From positions 1-63,396 of the forward strand of contig JABFFZ010000023.1 in NCBI GenBank assembly GCA_013112725.1: DNA of 63,396 nt, written 5' to 3'. This DNA comes from Chloroflexota bacterium (GTDB taxonomy: Bacteria > Chloroflexota > Anaerolineae > Promineifilales > Promineifilaceae). This document shows, in pieces, positions 25,366-33,416 of the stretch. The notes under the pieces are model-generated. The model was not told the origin of the DNA and made no database searches. It worked only from the letters and a program-made list of their open reading frames with translations. Position 1 is the stretch's first letter, and every line of letters begins with the position of its first letter. A program made the position numbers and the translations under genes.

Positions 25366-25430
25366 GTTCAGGTATCAGGTGTTTGGGTGTCAGGTGTCAG
25401 GTGTTTGGGTGTCAAGTGTTCAAGTGAATC
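25366..25430. repeat. GGTGTCA-word tandem repeat
   Basis: Alternating CAGGTGTTTGGGTGT and CAGGTGTCAGGTGT units run through the gap before the CbiO-like gene. Unlike the other word families, this block is mostly direct and not inverted. Confidence 0.8.
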
Positions 25431-25438
25431 GGAATTCA

Positions 25439-26218
25439 TCACGCATCATGGCTTCCCCCCACCGCCTCCAACCCATGCGCCTCCAACAACGCCACGTCTG
25501 GCAGCAGCACGGCCGTTGGCCCATCGGCCACAATCCGTCCCTCATCCATAATGACCATTCGGGGGAACAGTTCCTGCACCAGCAGCATGTCGTGGGTGGA
25601 GACCAACATCGTCAGCGGCAGGTCGCGCAGCAGGTTTATGAGCTGCCGCCGCCCGCGCGGGTCCAAACCGGCAGACGGCTCATCCAGCACCAAAATTTCC
25701 GGGTTCATCGCCAGCACGGTGGCAATGGCTACCCGCTTTTTCTGGCCAATGCTCAGATGATGGGATAGACGACTGCTGTGGGCGGCCATACCCACGGCCG
25801 TCAGCGCCGCCGCCACCCGCTGCCGCACTTCCGCCTCCGGGTAGCCCATATGCAGCGGGCCAAAGGCCACATCCTCAAACACCGTTGGCGAAAAAAGCTG
25901 GTCGTCCGGGTTTTGAAAGACCATACCCACTTTAGCGCGGATGACGGGGAAATTGGCTTTTACCACCGGCAGACCGGCCACAACAATCTCCCCTTCACCG
26001 TGCAGCAGGCCATTTAGATGCAGCATCAGCGTACTTTTGCCCGCCCCATTTGGCCCCACCAGCGCCACCTTTTCGCCGGCAGCGATATGCAGCGAGACGT
26101 TTTGCAACGCCTGCTGGCCATCCGGGTAGGCAAACTGTAAACCACTCACCTGCAAAGTAGGACGGCCGTCGGCGACAGGGGCGGCATTATCTGGTTCTGA
26201 GCGGGACGCGTTGACCAT
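25439..26218 (-). CDS. Energy-coupling-factor/cobalt-type ABC ATPase (CbiO-like)
   Basis: ATPase of 259 residues: Walker A GPNGAGKST, Q-loop VFQNPDDQLFSPTVFEDVAF (the 'NPDDQ' form marks the ECF/CbiO group), signature LSIGQKKR, Walker B ILVLDEPSAGLDP and H-loop STHDM. CbiO or EcfA proteins energise uptake of cobalt, nickel or vitamins together with a CbiQ/EcfT permease. No such permease is next to it; the paralogue genes and dnaX flank it, so its partner must be elsewhere or it works alone. Its N-terminus holds a Pro/Ala-rich extension of about 20 residues. Confidence 0.9.
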   Translation of the reverse strand: MVNASRSEPDNAAPVADGRPTLQVSGLQFAYPDGQQALQNVSLHIAAGEKVALVGPNGAGKSTLMLHLNGLLHGEGEIVVAGLPVVKANFPVIRAKVGMVFQNPDDQLFSPTVFEDVAFGPLHMGYPEAEVRQRVAAALTAVGMAAHSSRLSHHLSIGQKKRVAIATVLAMNPEILVLDEPSAGLDPRGRRQLINLLRDLPLTMLVSTHDMLLVQELFPRMVIMDEGRIVADGPTAVLLPDVALLEAHGLEAVGGSHDA

Positions 26219-26332
26219 ACACGCAAATAACTACCGCGTTCCCCCACTTTCGTCAACCCCTCTTCCAAATTGATAATCTCTACCCTGCCGCCCCATCTTG
26301 CCGCCCCCCCACGCTTACGCTAAACTAGCCCC

Positions 26333-27925
26333 ATGTCCCAGGCACTCTACCGCAAATGGCGGCCGCAAACCTTTGCCGATGTCATCGGCCAGGAACACAT
26401 CACCCGCACCCTGCAAAACAGCGTGGCGGCGGATCGGGTGGGGCATGCCTACCTTTTTTGCGGGCCGCGCGGCACCGGCAAAACCACCTCGGCGCGGCTG
26501 CTGGCTAAGGCCGTCAACTGCCTGCACGACGACCCGGCGCAACGGCCGTGTGGTCACTGCCGCATCTGCCAATCGGTGGCCGACGGCCGTTTCCTTGACC
26601 TGATCGAAATTGACGCCGCTTCCAACACCGGCGTGGACGATATTCGGGATTTGCGGGACAGGATCAACTTTGCGCCCAGCGACGGCCGTTTCAAAGTGTA
26701 CATCATTGACGAAGTGCATATGCTCTCCACCGCCGCCTTCAACGCCTTGCTGAAAACGCTGGAAGAGCCGCCGCCGCACGTCAAATTTGTGCTGGCCACC
26801 ACCGAAGAACACAAAGTGCCCATCACCATAAAATCTCGCTGCCAGCAGTTCAACTTCCGCCTGCTTACCGAAACGGAAATCACCGCCCGGCTGCAATGGC
26901 TGGCCGTCCAGGAAGATTTCACCATCGAACCAGAAGCGCTGACGATGATCGCCCGCCAGGGCGCGGGCAGCCTGCGCGATGCGGAAAGCCTGCTGGATCA
27001 ACTGGTGGTCTCACCCGGCGACGTGATTACGGCCGAACGCACCCAAAGTGTATTAGGGGTGGCCTCGGACACGGCCGTGATGGAACTGGTAAACGCCTGG
27101 CTCAACCGTGACGGCGCCGCTGGACTGGGCCTCATTCACCAGGCGTTGGGAGTGGGCACGGATGCCCGCCAGTTTTGCCGCCAGATGGTGGCCTATTTGC
27201 GCCAGCTTTTGCTGCTGCAAGCGGCCGGCGCGGAGATTGTGCTGGAAGCTACGCCGGAAGAAAAAGCGGCTATGCTGGCCCAGGCCCAACGCGCCCCCCG
27301 CCAGGGGCTCATCGAAGCGGTTAAAAAGTTTAACGACGCGGCGCTGACACCCGCTTCAAGCTGGCAGCCGCAGCTGCCGTTGGAACTGGCCTTTATAGAA
27401 ATGCTGCCCGGCGAGCCGGCCCCGGCGGCTGCCATCATGCCACCACAAGCAGCACCGGTCATCACCGCCGCCGCCCCAACACCGGTCATCCAGAGTGCGC
27501 CCGTCGCTCCTCCACCCCAACCTGCCCCCGTTGGGCCGCCCAAAGCCCAAGAGAGCAAAGCAAAAACGGATGGGGCGAGTACGGCCGTGCCCACCCTCAC
27601 CTTAGCCGTCATCCAATCACACTGGCGGGAGATGGTAAACCGCGCCGGGGCCGAGAACAAGAATATGCCCGCCCTGTTGAACATGGGCAAACCGCTGGCT
27701 GTAGAGGGGAGTACGGCCGTGATCGGCTTTGATTATCCCATCTTCAAAATGAAATTCGACGATACACGTGGCGCGGCGCAGCTGCTAGGGGCCATCCTCA
27801 GCGATCTCACCGGGCAGCCCTGCACCATCCGCGCCGTCAACACCAGCGAGTACACCGTCACTGTAGACAAAAAGGATTTTGAAGCCCTGGCCCATGAATT
27901 GGGCGGGGTAGTGAGTGAAGAATAA
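26333..27925 (+). CDS. dnaX: DNA polymerase III subunit gamma/tau
   Basis: Clamp-loader ATPase of 530 residues. MSQALYRKWRPQTFADVIGQ opens the family; Walker A GPRGTGKTT, the zinc cluster NCLHDD..RPCGHCRIC (four Cys), Walker B IIDEVHML and the sensor-1 segment VLATTEEHKVP follow. Domain III ends near ELAFIEMLPG, then a Pro/Ala-rich linker and a C-terminal tau-like domain (LAVIQSHWREMVNRAGAENK). No clear A-AAA-AAG slippery site with a downstream stop was found, so only the long form is annotated. It heads the usual dnaX-ybaB-recR cluster. Confidence 0.96.
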   Translation: MSQALYRKWRPQTFADVIGQEHITRTLQNSVAADRVGHAYLFCGPRGTGKTTSARLLAKAVNCLHDDPAQRPCGHCRICQSVADGRFLDLIEIDAASNTGVDDIRDLRDRINFAPSDGRFKVYIIDEVHMLSTAAFNALLKTLEEPPPHVKFVLATTEEHKVPITIKSRCQQFNFRLLTETEITARLQWLAVQEDFTIEPEALTMIARQGAGSLRDAESLLDQLVVSPGDVITAERTQSVLGVASDTAVMELVNAWLNRDGAAGLGLIHQALGVGTDARQFCRQMVAYLRQLLLLQAAGAEIVLEATPEEKAAMLAQAQRAPRQGLIEAVKKFNDAALTPASSWQPQLPLELAFIEMLPGEPAPAAAIMPPQAAPVITAAAPTPVIQSAPVAPPPQPAPVGPPKAQESKAKTDGASTAVPTLTLAVIQSHWREMVNRAGAENKNMPALLNMGKPLAVEGSTAVIGFDYPIFKMKFDDTRGAAQLLGAILSDLTGQPCTIRAVNTSEYTVTVDKKDFEALAHELGGVVSEE

Positions 27926-28008
27926 CCCGTGTTCCGTGAACCGTAACCCGTAACCCGTGAGCCGTGAACCAAAGTCGGTTTACGAATTACGGATTACCGA
28001 TAACGGGC
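27923..28008. repeat. CGTAACC-word repeat
   Basis: ACCCGTGTTCCGTGAACCGT and further CGTAACCCGTAACCCGTGAG units are followed by complementary TTACGAATTACGGATTACCG. It sits between dnaX and ybaB. Confidence 0.8.
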
Positions 28009-28027
28009 AACGCCAAGAGGAGAACCT

Positions 28028-28426
28028 ATGTCCAAACGATCATTCAGCCGCCGCAGTTCAACTGCAAAAAAAAGTGGCGGCAAACCAAAAACAAATAACC
28101 CCAACGCCATGATGGCCCAGGTGCAGCAGATGCAGGCGGAAATGGCCGCCGCCCAGGCCAACCTGGAAAACGAATTTATCACCGTCACGGCCGGCGGCGG
28201 CGCTATCAGCATCGTCATTTCCGGCCACCAACGGGTACAGTCCATCCAGATTGAACCTGACTTGTTGCAGCCTTCTGAAGTGGAGATGCTGCAAGACATG
28301 CTGACGGCAGCCGTCAACTCGGCCATCGAACAGTCACAGGCCATGTCTGCCCAGAAAATGGAGAGCATCACCGGCGGATTAGGCGGTGGGCTGGAAGATA
28401 TATTGGGTGGATTGGGATTGGGGTAA
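28028..28426 (+). CDS. ybaB: YbaB/EbfC family nucleoid-associated protein
   Basis: Small DNA-binding protein of 132 residues, a tweezers-like homodimer in known structures. The core helix MMAQVQQMQAEMAAAQANLE, the strand segment ITVTAGGGAISIVISGHQRV and SIQIEPDLL fit the family; an extra basic Ser/Lys-rich N-terminus of about 25 residues and a Gly-rich tail (GGLGGGLEDILGGLGLG) are added. AGGAGAA before the ATG sets the start. Its place between dnaX and recR is the common bacterial order. Confidence 0.93.
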   Translation: MSKRSFSRRSSTAKKSGGKPKTNNPNAMMAQVQQMQAEMAAAQANLENEFITVTAGGGAISIVISGHQRVQSIQIEPDLLQPSEVEMLQDMLTAAVNSAIEQSQAMSAQKMESITGGLGGGLEDILGGLGLG

Positions 28427-28486
28427 TTAAGTAATTGTGTAATTGTGTAATTACCCAGTTACTCAATTACCCAATAACTTAATATC
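28426..28486. repeat. ATTGGGTA-word repeat
   Basis: TAATTAAGTAATTGTGTAAT and ATTACCCAGTTACTCAATTA fill the ybaB-recR gap. Translating it would give a false 20-residue N-terminus to RecR (NYPVTQLPN). Confidence 0.85.
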
Positions 28487-28502
28487 CCCTTGGGGATATT
28501 TC

Positions 28503-29105
28503 ATGGCAAACGCACTTCCCAAACCGGTACAACGCTTGATCAACGAATTTGCCCGGCTGCCGGGCATTGGCCCCAAGTCGGCGGCGCGGCTGACGTTTTA
28601 CCTGCTGCGGGTGGGAGATGAGCAGGCGTTGGAACTGGCGGACGCGCTGCGAGACCTGGTGGAACGCACCCGCTTCTGCTCGGTCTGCTTCAACATCACC
28701 GAAGCCGACCCCTGCGAATTGTGCAGCGACCCGAACCGGGATGACCATCTGCTGTGTGTGGTGGAAGAGCCGCTGGATGTCTTGGCGATTGAGCGGTCAC
28801 GGGCGTTTCACGGCCGTTACCACGTCCTACATGGCGCCATCTCCCCGGTGGAAGGGGTTGGCCCCGAAGATTTGCGCATCGAAGAACTGCTGGCGCGGGT
28901 GGCGCAAAACAGACTCCAGGAAATCATCCTGGCTACCAACCCCACGCTGGAAGGGGAATCCACTGCCCTCTATTTGCAGCGGCGGCTGGGCGATGCCGTG
29001 CCCAAACTGACACGACTGGCGCGTGGCCTGCCCGTCGGCGGCGACCTGGAATATACCGACGAAATTACCCTGGGCCGCGCCCTGGAAGGGCGGCAAGAAT
29101 TGTAG
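28503..29105 (+). CDS. recR: Recombination mediator protein RecR
   Basis: RecFOR component of 200 residues from the ATG at 28503 (MANALPKPVQRLINEFARLP). It has the helix-hairpin-helix GIGPKSAARL at residues 21-30, the zinc finger Cys59-x2-Cys62 and Cys71-x2-Cys74, the Toprim domain starting LLCVVEEPLDVLAIE, and the C-terminal GLPVGGDLEYTDEITLGRAL. It loads RecA at gaps with RecO and RecF. The earlier open frame from 28443 is translated repeat DNA. Confidence 0.96.
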   Translation: MANALPKPVQRLINEFARLPGIGPKSAARLTFYLLRVGDEQALELADALRDLVERTRFCSVCFNITEADPCELCSDPNRDDHLLCVVEEPLDVLAIERSRAFHGRYHVLHGAISPVEGVGPEDLRIEELLARVAQNRLQEIILATNPTLEGESTALYLQRRLGDAVPKLTRLARGLPVGGDLEYTDEITLGRALEGRQEL

Positions 29106-29190
29106 TGTCAGGCAAAAGGCAGCACCCCTTTGGGTCTGACCAGCGCATTACCCCTCTTGGCTGGCACTGCCCAAAAAAACGGAACTGCCC

Positions 29191-29220
29191 TTGCCTGGCG
29201 CTACCTGATTGTGTTAATAT
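29191..29220 (+). promoter_or_regulatory. Promoter of tRNA-Gln
   Basis: TTGCCT (29191-29196), an 18-base spacer and TAATAT (29215-29220), 14 bases before the tRNA 5' end. Confidence 0.6.
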
Positions 29221-29233
29221 CCGCCTTCGTTAC

Positions 29234-29305
29234 TGCGGTGTCGCCAAGTGGTAAGGCAGCGGGCTTTGAACCCGCCATTCCTAGGTTCGAATCCTAGCAC
29301 CGCAG
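29234..29305 (+). tRNA. tRNA-Gln (anticodon TTG)
   Basis: The acceptor stem TGCGGTG (29234-29240) pairs with CACCGCA (29298-29304), with G29305 as discriminator. The anticodon stem GCGGG/CCCGC holds loop CTTTGAA with TTG at 29266-29268. The T arm is CTAGG-TTCGAAT-CCTAG. The CCA end is not encoded. Confidence 0.96.
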
Positions 29306-29321
29306 CTTGGGGACTAATGCC

Positions 29322-29350
29322 AAAGAGGTTATTTTTATAGCCTCTTTTTT
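29322..29350 (+). terminator. Terminator of tRNA-Gln
   Basis: AAAGAGGTTAT pairs with ATAGCCTCTTT (one G-T pair) and runs into TTTTTT and GTTTC. Confidence 0.8.
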
Positions 29351-29380
29351 GTTTCTACGGCTTATGCCCCTCTCTGATTA

Positions 29381-29496
29381 ACTGGACACTGGCGTTTTTT
29401 ATATCACCAGAGAGAGTTGTCAAATTTCACATGTTGTTTTCTTGTTCGCTACTCGTGAGAAAAATTTGACAACTCTAGAATTCGCCAGACTCCAGT
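29381..29496. mobile_element. MITE-like nested inverted-repeat element
   Basis: Outer arms ACTGGACACTGGCG (29381-29394) and CGCCAGACTCCAGT (29483-29496) match at 12 of 14 positions. Inner arms AGAGTTGTCAAATTT (29413-29427) and AAATTTGACAACTCT (29462-29476) match perfectly. No ORF lies within. The element at 57249-57342 has the same build and a related inner arm. Confidence 0.55.
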
Positions 29497-29540
29497 GATT
29501 GATTCGCCACGCCACTATCAGATGTTTAAGAGAATTTCCG

Positions 29541-29726
29541 ATGGAGATGATCACCTGTAACCATTGCTCGAAAACCAAAAACGAGTCTGAATTTAACTGG
29601 CGGTGGAAGAATCTGGGAGTCAGACAAAGAACTTGTCGTGAGTGCCAAAAGATTTAAAAAAACGACAGGTGTGCAAATTGCCATCGCAAGAAGCATAAAG
29701 AAGCAGGATGGCCGAAAGAAAGATAA
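29541..29726 (+). pseudogene. Remnant of a zinc-ribbon HNH-type protein with the middle deleted
   Basis: From the ATG at 29541 the frame reads MEMITCNHCSKTKNESEFNW, then LGVRQRTCRECQKI and a TAA at 29655-29657. In the same frame right after it comes KNDRCANCHRKKHKEAGWPK ending ER and TAA. The first part is the N-terminal zinc ribbon (two CxxC) and the second the C-terminal RCANCHRxKT end of a known family of small HNH/endonuclease-VII-like proteins; the middle with the HNH core is gone. It lies just upstream of the glmU-like gene. Confidence 0.65.
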
Positions 29727-29769
29727 CCGATACAGCAGGCTCACCAAGACTACTGGTCGAGGAGAAGAA

Positions 29770-30822
29770 ATGGCTTTAGCAACTATCCTGCTCGCCGCCG
29801 GGCAGGGGACGCGGATGAACTCTAAATATCAGAAGATTTTGCATGAGGTCGGCGGCAAGCCGATGGTGCAGCATATCTTTGAAGCAGCGGCACAGGTGGC
29901 CGACCTGCCGCCGGTGCTGGTGGTTGGCCCTGGGGCGAATGGCGTGCGGGCGCTGCTGGGCAGCCGGGCGGTATATGTGGTGCAGGCAGAGCAATTAGGC
30001 ACGGGCCATGCCACGCTGATGGCCGAAGCTGCTTTGAAGGGCAAGGCAACCCAGGTGATTGTCACCTACGGCGATATGCCACTGCTGCGGGCGGAGACGC
30101 TGCGGCGGCTGGCAGCCATGCAGGCAGAAAGCAACGCTGCCCTCACCATGCTCACGGTGATGGGCGATCCGGGTAGTGCTTACGGCCGTATTATACGCGG
30201 CGCAGGCGGGTCGGTGCTGGAGATTGTAGAGGCTGCTGAGGTTCATAACCGGCCCAATCGTGAGGAGCTGCTGACGATACGCGAGCAAAACGTGGGGGCA
30301 TACTGCTTCGACGCCAATTTCCTGTGGAGCCATCTCCACGACTTGCCGCTACGCCAGGCGCGCCGGGGGCCGGAGTATTATCTGACGGATCTGGTGGACA
30401 CGGCCGTGCGCCAAAATTTGCGCGTAGAAGCTGTTATTACGGATGACCCGGACGAAGGGCTGGGGGCGGGCACACGAGCGGAACTGGTTGCGGTGGAAAA
30501 GGCGTTTCGCCGCCGCACCACCAATTACTGGCTGGCGCATGGCGTGACGCTGATAGACCCAGATAGCACCTATATTGACACCGATGTGGAAATTGGGCAG
30601 GATACCATTATCTGGCCCAACAGTTATTTGCAAGGGCACACGGCCGTTGGCGCAGACTGCATCATTGGCCCCCATACGATCTTACGGGATGCGCAGGTGG
30701 GCGACGGCTGTCGGGTGGAAATGTCTATGGTAGTGGAGGCAGCGGTGGCGGTGGGCACGGCCGTAGCGCCGTTTTCGGTAATCGGTAATCCGAGGGCCGA
30801 CGTTTGGGAGACCATTACATGA
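29770..30822 (+). CDS. glmU: GlmU-like N-acetylglucosamine-1-phosphate uridylyltransferase, short form
   Basis: Nucleotidyltransferase of 350 residues from the ATG at 29770 (GGAG upstream); the earlier open frame from 29638 runs through the HNH remnant. The N-terminal domain has LLAAGQGTRMNSKYQKILHE, the QLGTGHA segment and VTYGDMPLL, all fitting GlmU. The left-handed beta-helix begins at about residue 250 (VTLIDPDSTYIDTDVEIGQD) but has only about five coils and ends at residue 350, where full GlmU has about 450; the acetyltransferase active-site histidine region is missing. It may act only as a uridylyltransferase. The stop overlaps the cdd start (ATGA). Confidence 0.85.
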   Translation: MALATILLAAGQGTRMNSKYQKILHEVGGKPMVQHIFEAAAQVADLPPVLVVGPGANGVRALLGSRAVYVVQAEQLGTGHATLMAEAALKGKATQVIVTYGDMPLLRAETLRRLAAMQAESNAALTMLTVMGDPGSAYGRIIRGAGGSVLEIVEAAEVHNRPNREELLTIREQNVGAYCFDANFLWSHLHDLPLRQARRGPEYYLTDLVDTAVRQNLRVEAVITDDPDEGLGAGTRAELVAVEKAFRRRTTNYWLAHGVTLIDPDSTYIDTDVEIGQDTIIWPNSYLQGHTAVGADCIIGPHTILRDAQVGDGCRVEMSMVVEAAVAVGTAVAPFSVIGNPRADVWETIT

Positions 30823-31217
30823 TCAGCGACAATCAACGAGAGGCATTGATTCAGGCAGCGATGGCGGCGCGGAGGCAGGCGTATGCACCCTATTCAAAGT
30901 ACCCGGTGGGGGCGGCACTGCTGACGCCGGACGGCCGTATCTTCACCGGCGTCAACGTGGAGAATGCCTCTTACGGGCTGACCATTTGCGCGGAGCGCAC
31001 GGCCGTTTTCAAGGCCGTGTCCGAAGGCTGCCGCGAGTTTGTGGCGGTAGCCGTGGCCACAGAAAATGCCGGTTCGCCCTGCGGCGCCTGCCGCCAGGTG
31101 TTGGCTGAATTTGCCGGCGATATACCGGTATGGCTGGCGAATGCCGCGGGACACGGCCGTGAAACCACCCTTTACACCTTACTGCCCGACCACTTTGGCC
31201 CAGAGCATTTGCCGTAA
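30819..31217 (+). CDS. cdd: Cytidine deaminase
   Basis: Zinc hydrolase of 132 residues that deaminates cytidine and deoxycytidine in pyrimidine salvage. Motifs are YSKYPVGAALL, NVENASYGLTICAE (Cys57-Ala-Glu59) and PCGACR (Cys88, Cys91), which together bind zinc and hold the catalytic Glu. The start overlaps the stop of the glmU-like gene by ATGA, indicating translational coupling. Length fits the tetrameric class. Confidence 0.95.
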   Translation: MISDNQREALIQAAMAARRQAYAPYSKYPVGAALLTPDGRIFTGVNVENASYGLTICAERTAVFKAVSEGCREFVAVAVATENAGSPCGACRQVLAEFAGDIPVWLANAAGHGRETTLYTLLPDHFGPEHLP

Positions 31218-31280
31218 TCCGTTATCCGTCATCCGTTGACAGTTGACGGTTGACGGGTTACGGGTTACGGATTACGAAAG
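31216..31280. repeat. CGTAACC-word repeat
   Basis: GTAATCCGTTATCCGTCATC and TTGACAGTTGACGGTTGACG are followed by GGGTTACGGGTTACGGATTA. It starts at the cdd stop. Confidence 0.8.
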
Positions 31281-31349
31281 ATGACACTTTGCCCATCAAC
31301 AGATGACAACTGATACATGACAGCACGGCCGTGCCTGTCTACCCTATGA

Positions 31350-31376
31350 GCGGATGCCTCTTCTCATCGCATCCGC
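31350..31376 (+). promoter_or_regulatory. Leader hairpin of asnA
   Basis: GCGGATGC (31350-31357) pairs with GCATCCGC (31369-31376), 59 bases before the asnA start. It lacks a T tract and T-box consensus parts, so its role is unknown. Confidence 0.4.
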
Positions 31377-31435
31377 ATCCTTCCCCAAGAGCATCCAGCT
31401 TACCAAATCCCCTAGTTTGACAAGGAGAAAAGATC

Positions 31436-32566
31436 ATGCTTAACAAAGTTGCCGATCTGGCCGGGCCAGGCATTGGTAATTATGATGATTTGTGGCACAT
31501 TTTGCCGGATGATTACCATTCCTTGCTTTCGCCCAAAGAGACCCAACAAGCGATATTCGCCGCCAAGCAATATATCGAAGAGAACCTGTGCAAAGAGTTA
31601 AACCTGATGATGGTGACGGTGCCGTTGATCGTGGATGTGGACAGCGGCGTCAACGATTATCTGGACCGGGATGGCTCGCGCACGCCGGTGCGTTTCCACA
31701 TCAGCAATGATTACGACAAACACCCGGTTGACGCGGAAGTGGTGCAGGCGGCAACCAAGTGGAAGCGCATGGCGCTGAAGCAGTTTGACATGCAGCCGGG
31801 CGAAGGACTGCTGACCGATATGCGCGCCGTGCGCAAGGATTATTTCCTGGATCACGACCACAGTGCCTATGTAGACCAGTGGGATTGGGAGCGCACCATT
31901 ACGGAAGACCAGCGTAATCTGGAATTCCTGACGGCCGTTGTCACCAAAATCTGGAAGGTGATCAAAGGCGCGGAAAGTTATGTGCATGGCCTGTTCCCTA
32001 AACTGCGTGATGACCGTTACCCCAACCTGCCTGATGAACTGACCTTTTTGCACGCGGAGGATATTTTGGACATGTTCCCCAATTTGCCGCGCAAACAGCG
32101 GGAAACGGCCGTACTGCAAGAATTCCCCGCCGTCTTCATCTATGGCATTGGTTGGACGCTGCGTGATGGCTATCCACACGAACTGCGCGCCGCCGATTAT
32201 GATGATTGGGTGACACCGACGATCTCAGAAGACGGCCGTCCCATGCATGGACTAAACGGCGACATCCTGGTCTGGAACCCGGTCACGCGCCGCCGCCACG
32301 AACTTTCTTCCATGGGCATCCGCGTCAACAAACACACCATGGTACAACAGCTAGAAATGACCGGGCAGCTTGAATTCTTAAACCTGCCCTACCACAAAGC
32401 CATTCTCAACGACGAGATTCCGCTGAGCATTGGCGGCGGCATTGGGCAGTCGCGCACTGTCATGCTGCTGCTTCGCAAAGCGCACCTGGGCGAAGTCAGC
32501 GTCACCGTCTGGCCCAAAATTTTGAAAGAGATGGGGGCAAAGAAGAACATCTTTGTGTTGGAATAG
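31436..32566 (+). CDS. asnA: Aspartate-ammonia ligase AsnA
   Basis: Ammonia-dependent asparagine synthetase, related to class II aminoacyl-tRNA synthetases. Of 376 residues, family segments include VPLIVDVDSGVNDYLDRDGS, VHGLFPKLRDDRYPNLPDEL and the closing motif 3, LPLSIGGGIGQSRTVMLLLR-like (here IPLSIGGGIGQSRTVM). It is about 45 residues longer than the E. coli enzyme, with extra sequence around MQPGEGLLTDMRAVRKDYFL and the YPHELRAADYDDW segment. AAGGAGAA before the ATG supports the start. The gene stands alone between repeat blocks. Confidence 0.93.
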   Translation: MLNKVADLAGPGIGNYDDLWHILPDDYHSLLSPKETQQAIFAAKQYIEENLCKELNLMMVTVPLIVDVDSGVNDYLDRDGSRTPVRFHISNDYDKHPVDAEVVQAATKWKRMALKQFDMQPGEGLLTDMRAVRKDYFLDHDHSAYVDQWDWERTITEDQRNLEFLTAVVTKIWKVIKGAESYVHGLFPKLRDDRYPNLPDELTFLHAEDILDMFPNLPRKQRETAVLQEFPAVFIYGIGWTLRDGYPHELRAADYDDWVTPTISEDGRPMHGLNGDILVWNPVTRRRHELSSMGIRVNKHTMVQQLEMTGQLEFLNLPYHKAILNDEIPLSIGGGIGQSRTVMLLLRKAHLGEVSVTVWPKILKEMGAKKNIFVLE

Positions 32567-32585
32567 GGTAGAATGCAGGAAATCA

Positions 32586-32625
32586 AGAGATTGGGAGATT
32601 AGGAGATTAGATCTCTCAATCTCAA
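32586..32625. repeat. GGAGATT-word repeat
   Basis: GAGATTGGGAGATTAGGAGA is followed by TCTCTCAATCTC, the same word family as the queG inserts, in the asnA-methyltransferase gap. Confidence 0.8.
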
Positions 32626-32642
32626 CAAACAGGATCCGCCTG

Positions 32643-33416
32643 ATGACCAACCACGCCCCCACCCAACGTTTTTCTGACCGTGTGACCCATTACGCCAGAT
32701 ACCGGCCCAGCTACCCTACGGCCGTACTCGCCTGCCTGCGTGATGAATGGGGGTTGGCGGAGACGGCCGTCGTCGCCGACATCGGTTCCGGCACCGGCCT
32801 GCTCACCCGCCTCTTTCTGGACAATGGCAACCCTGTTTACGGCGTGGAACCCAATGCCGAGATGCGGACGGCGGGTGAAGGGTTTTTGGCCGATTACCCC
32901 CACTTCACCAGCGTCAACGGCACGGCCGAAGCCACCACCCTGCCCGATCACAGCGTAGATTTTGTGGTGGCCGGGCAGGCCGCCCACTGGTTTGCGCCTG
33001 AACCCACCCGCGCCGAATGGCAGCGCATCTTGAAGCCGGGCGGCCACATCGCCCTGGTCTGGAACACGCGGCACGTAGATGGCTCTGATTTTATGCGAGC
33101 GTATGAGCGGATTCTGGTGGCGTATGCACGGGATGACACGGGACGGCCCCGCCGCGAAGGTGGGCACGAACGCGGGCCGGAGTTTATTCTGGGTGATTCT
33201 CACCAATTTCGCTCTTTTGTGAATGTGCAGCAGTTTGATTATGCCGGGCTGGAAGGGCGCACCCTCTCCTCTTCAATGATGCCGTTGACTGGACATCCCC
33301 ACTATGAACCGATGCTGGCGGCTCTACGCGAATTGTTTAATGAATATCAGGTGGACGGCCGTGTCACCGTCCTCTATACCACCGAACTATATATGAGCCA
33401 CAAACTCAGCCTCTAG
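32643..33416 (+). CDS. Class I SAM-dependent methyltransferase
   Basis: Protein of 257 residues from the ATG at 32643 (MTNHAPTQRFSDRVTHYARY). Motif I VADIGSGTGLLTRLFL, motif II VYGVEPNAEM, then VDFVVAGQAAHWFAP and RILKPGGHIALVWNTR place it in the Methyltransf_11/25 group of small-molecule methyltransferases (UbiE-like and trans-aconitate-like). The HYARYRPSYP start is common to a subgroup annotated only generally. The substrate is unknown. It converges with the esterase gene, overlapping by 11 bases. Confidence 0.9.
   Translation: MTNHAPTQRFSDRVTHYARYRPSYPTAVLACLRDEWGLAETAVVADIGSGTGLLTRLFLDNGNPVYGVEPNAEMRTAGEGFLADYPHFTSVNGTAEATTLPDHSVDFVVAGQAAHWFAPEPTRAEWQRILKPGGHIALVWNTRHVDGSDFMRAYERILVAYARDDTGRPRREGGHERGPEFILGDSHQFRSFVNVQQFDYAGLEGRTLSSSMMPLTGHPHYEPMLAALRELFNEYQVDGRVTVLYTTELYMSHKLSL

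Noticed and set aside
25366..25430. Regulatory operators in the GGTGTCA repeat before the CbiO-like gene
   Set aside because: It lies downstream of that minus-strand gene's stop, and the pattern is simple tandem drift.
27230..27340. Programmed frameshift for the short gamma form of DnaX
   Set aside because: A-rich spots exist (GAAGAAAAAGCG, GTTAAAAAGTTT), but none is in the proper X-XXY-YYZ frame with a nearby stop.
31218..31435. T-box riboswitch upstream of asnA
   Set aside because: No T-box consensus, specifier loop or terminator/antiterminator pair could be found by eye.
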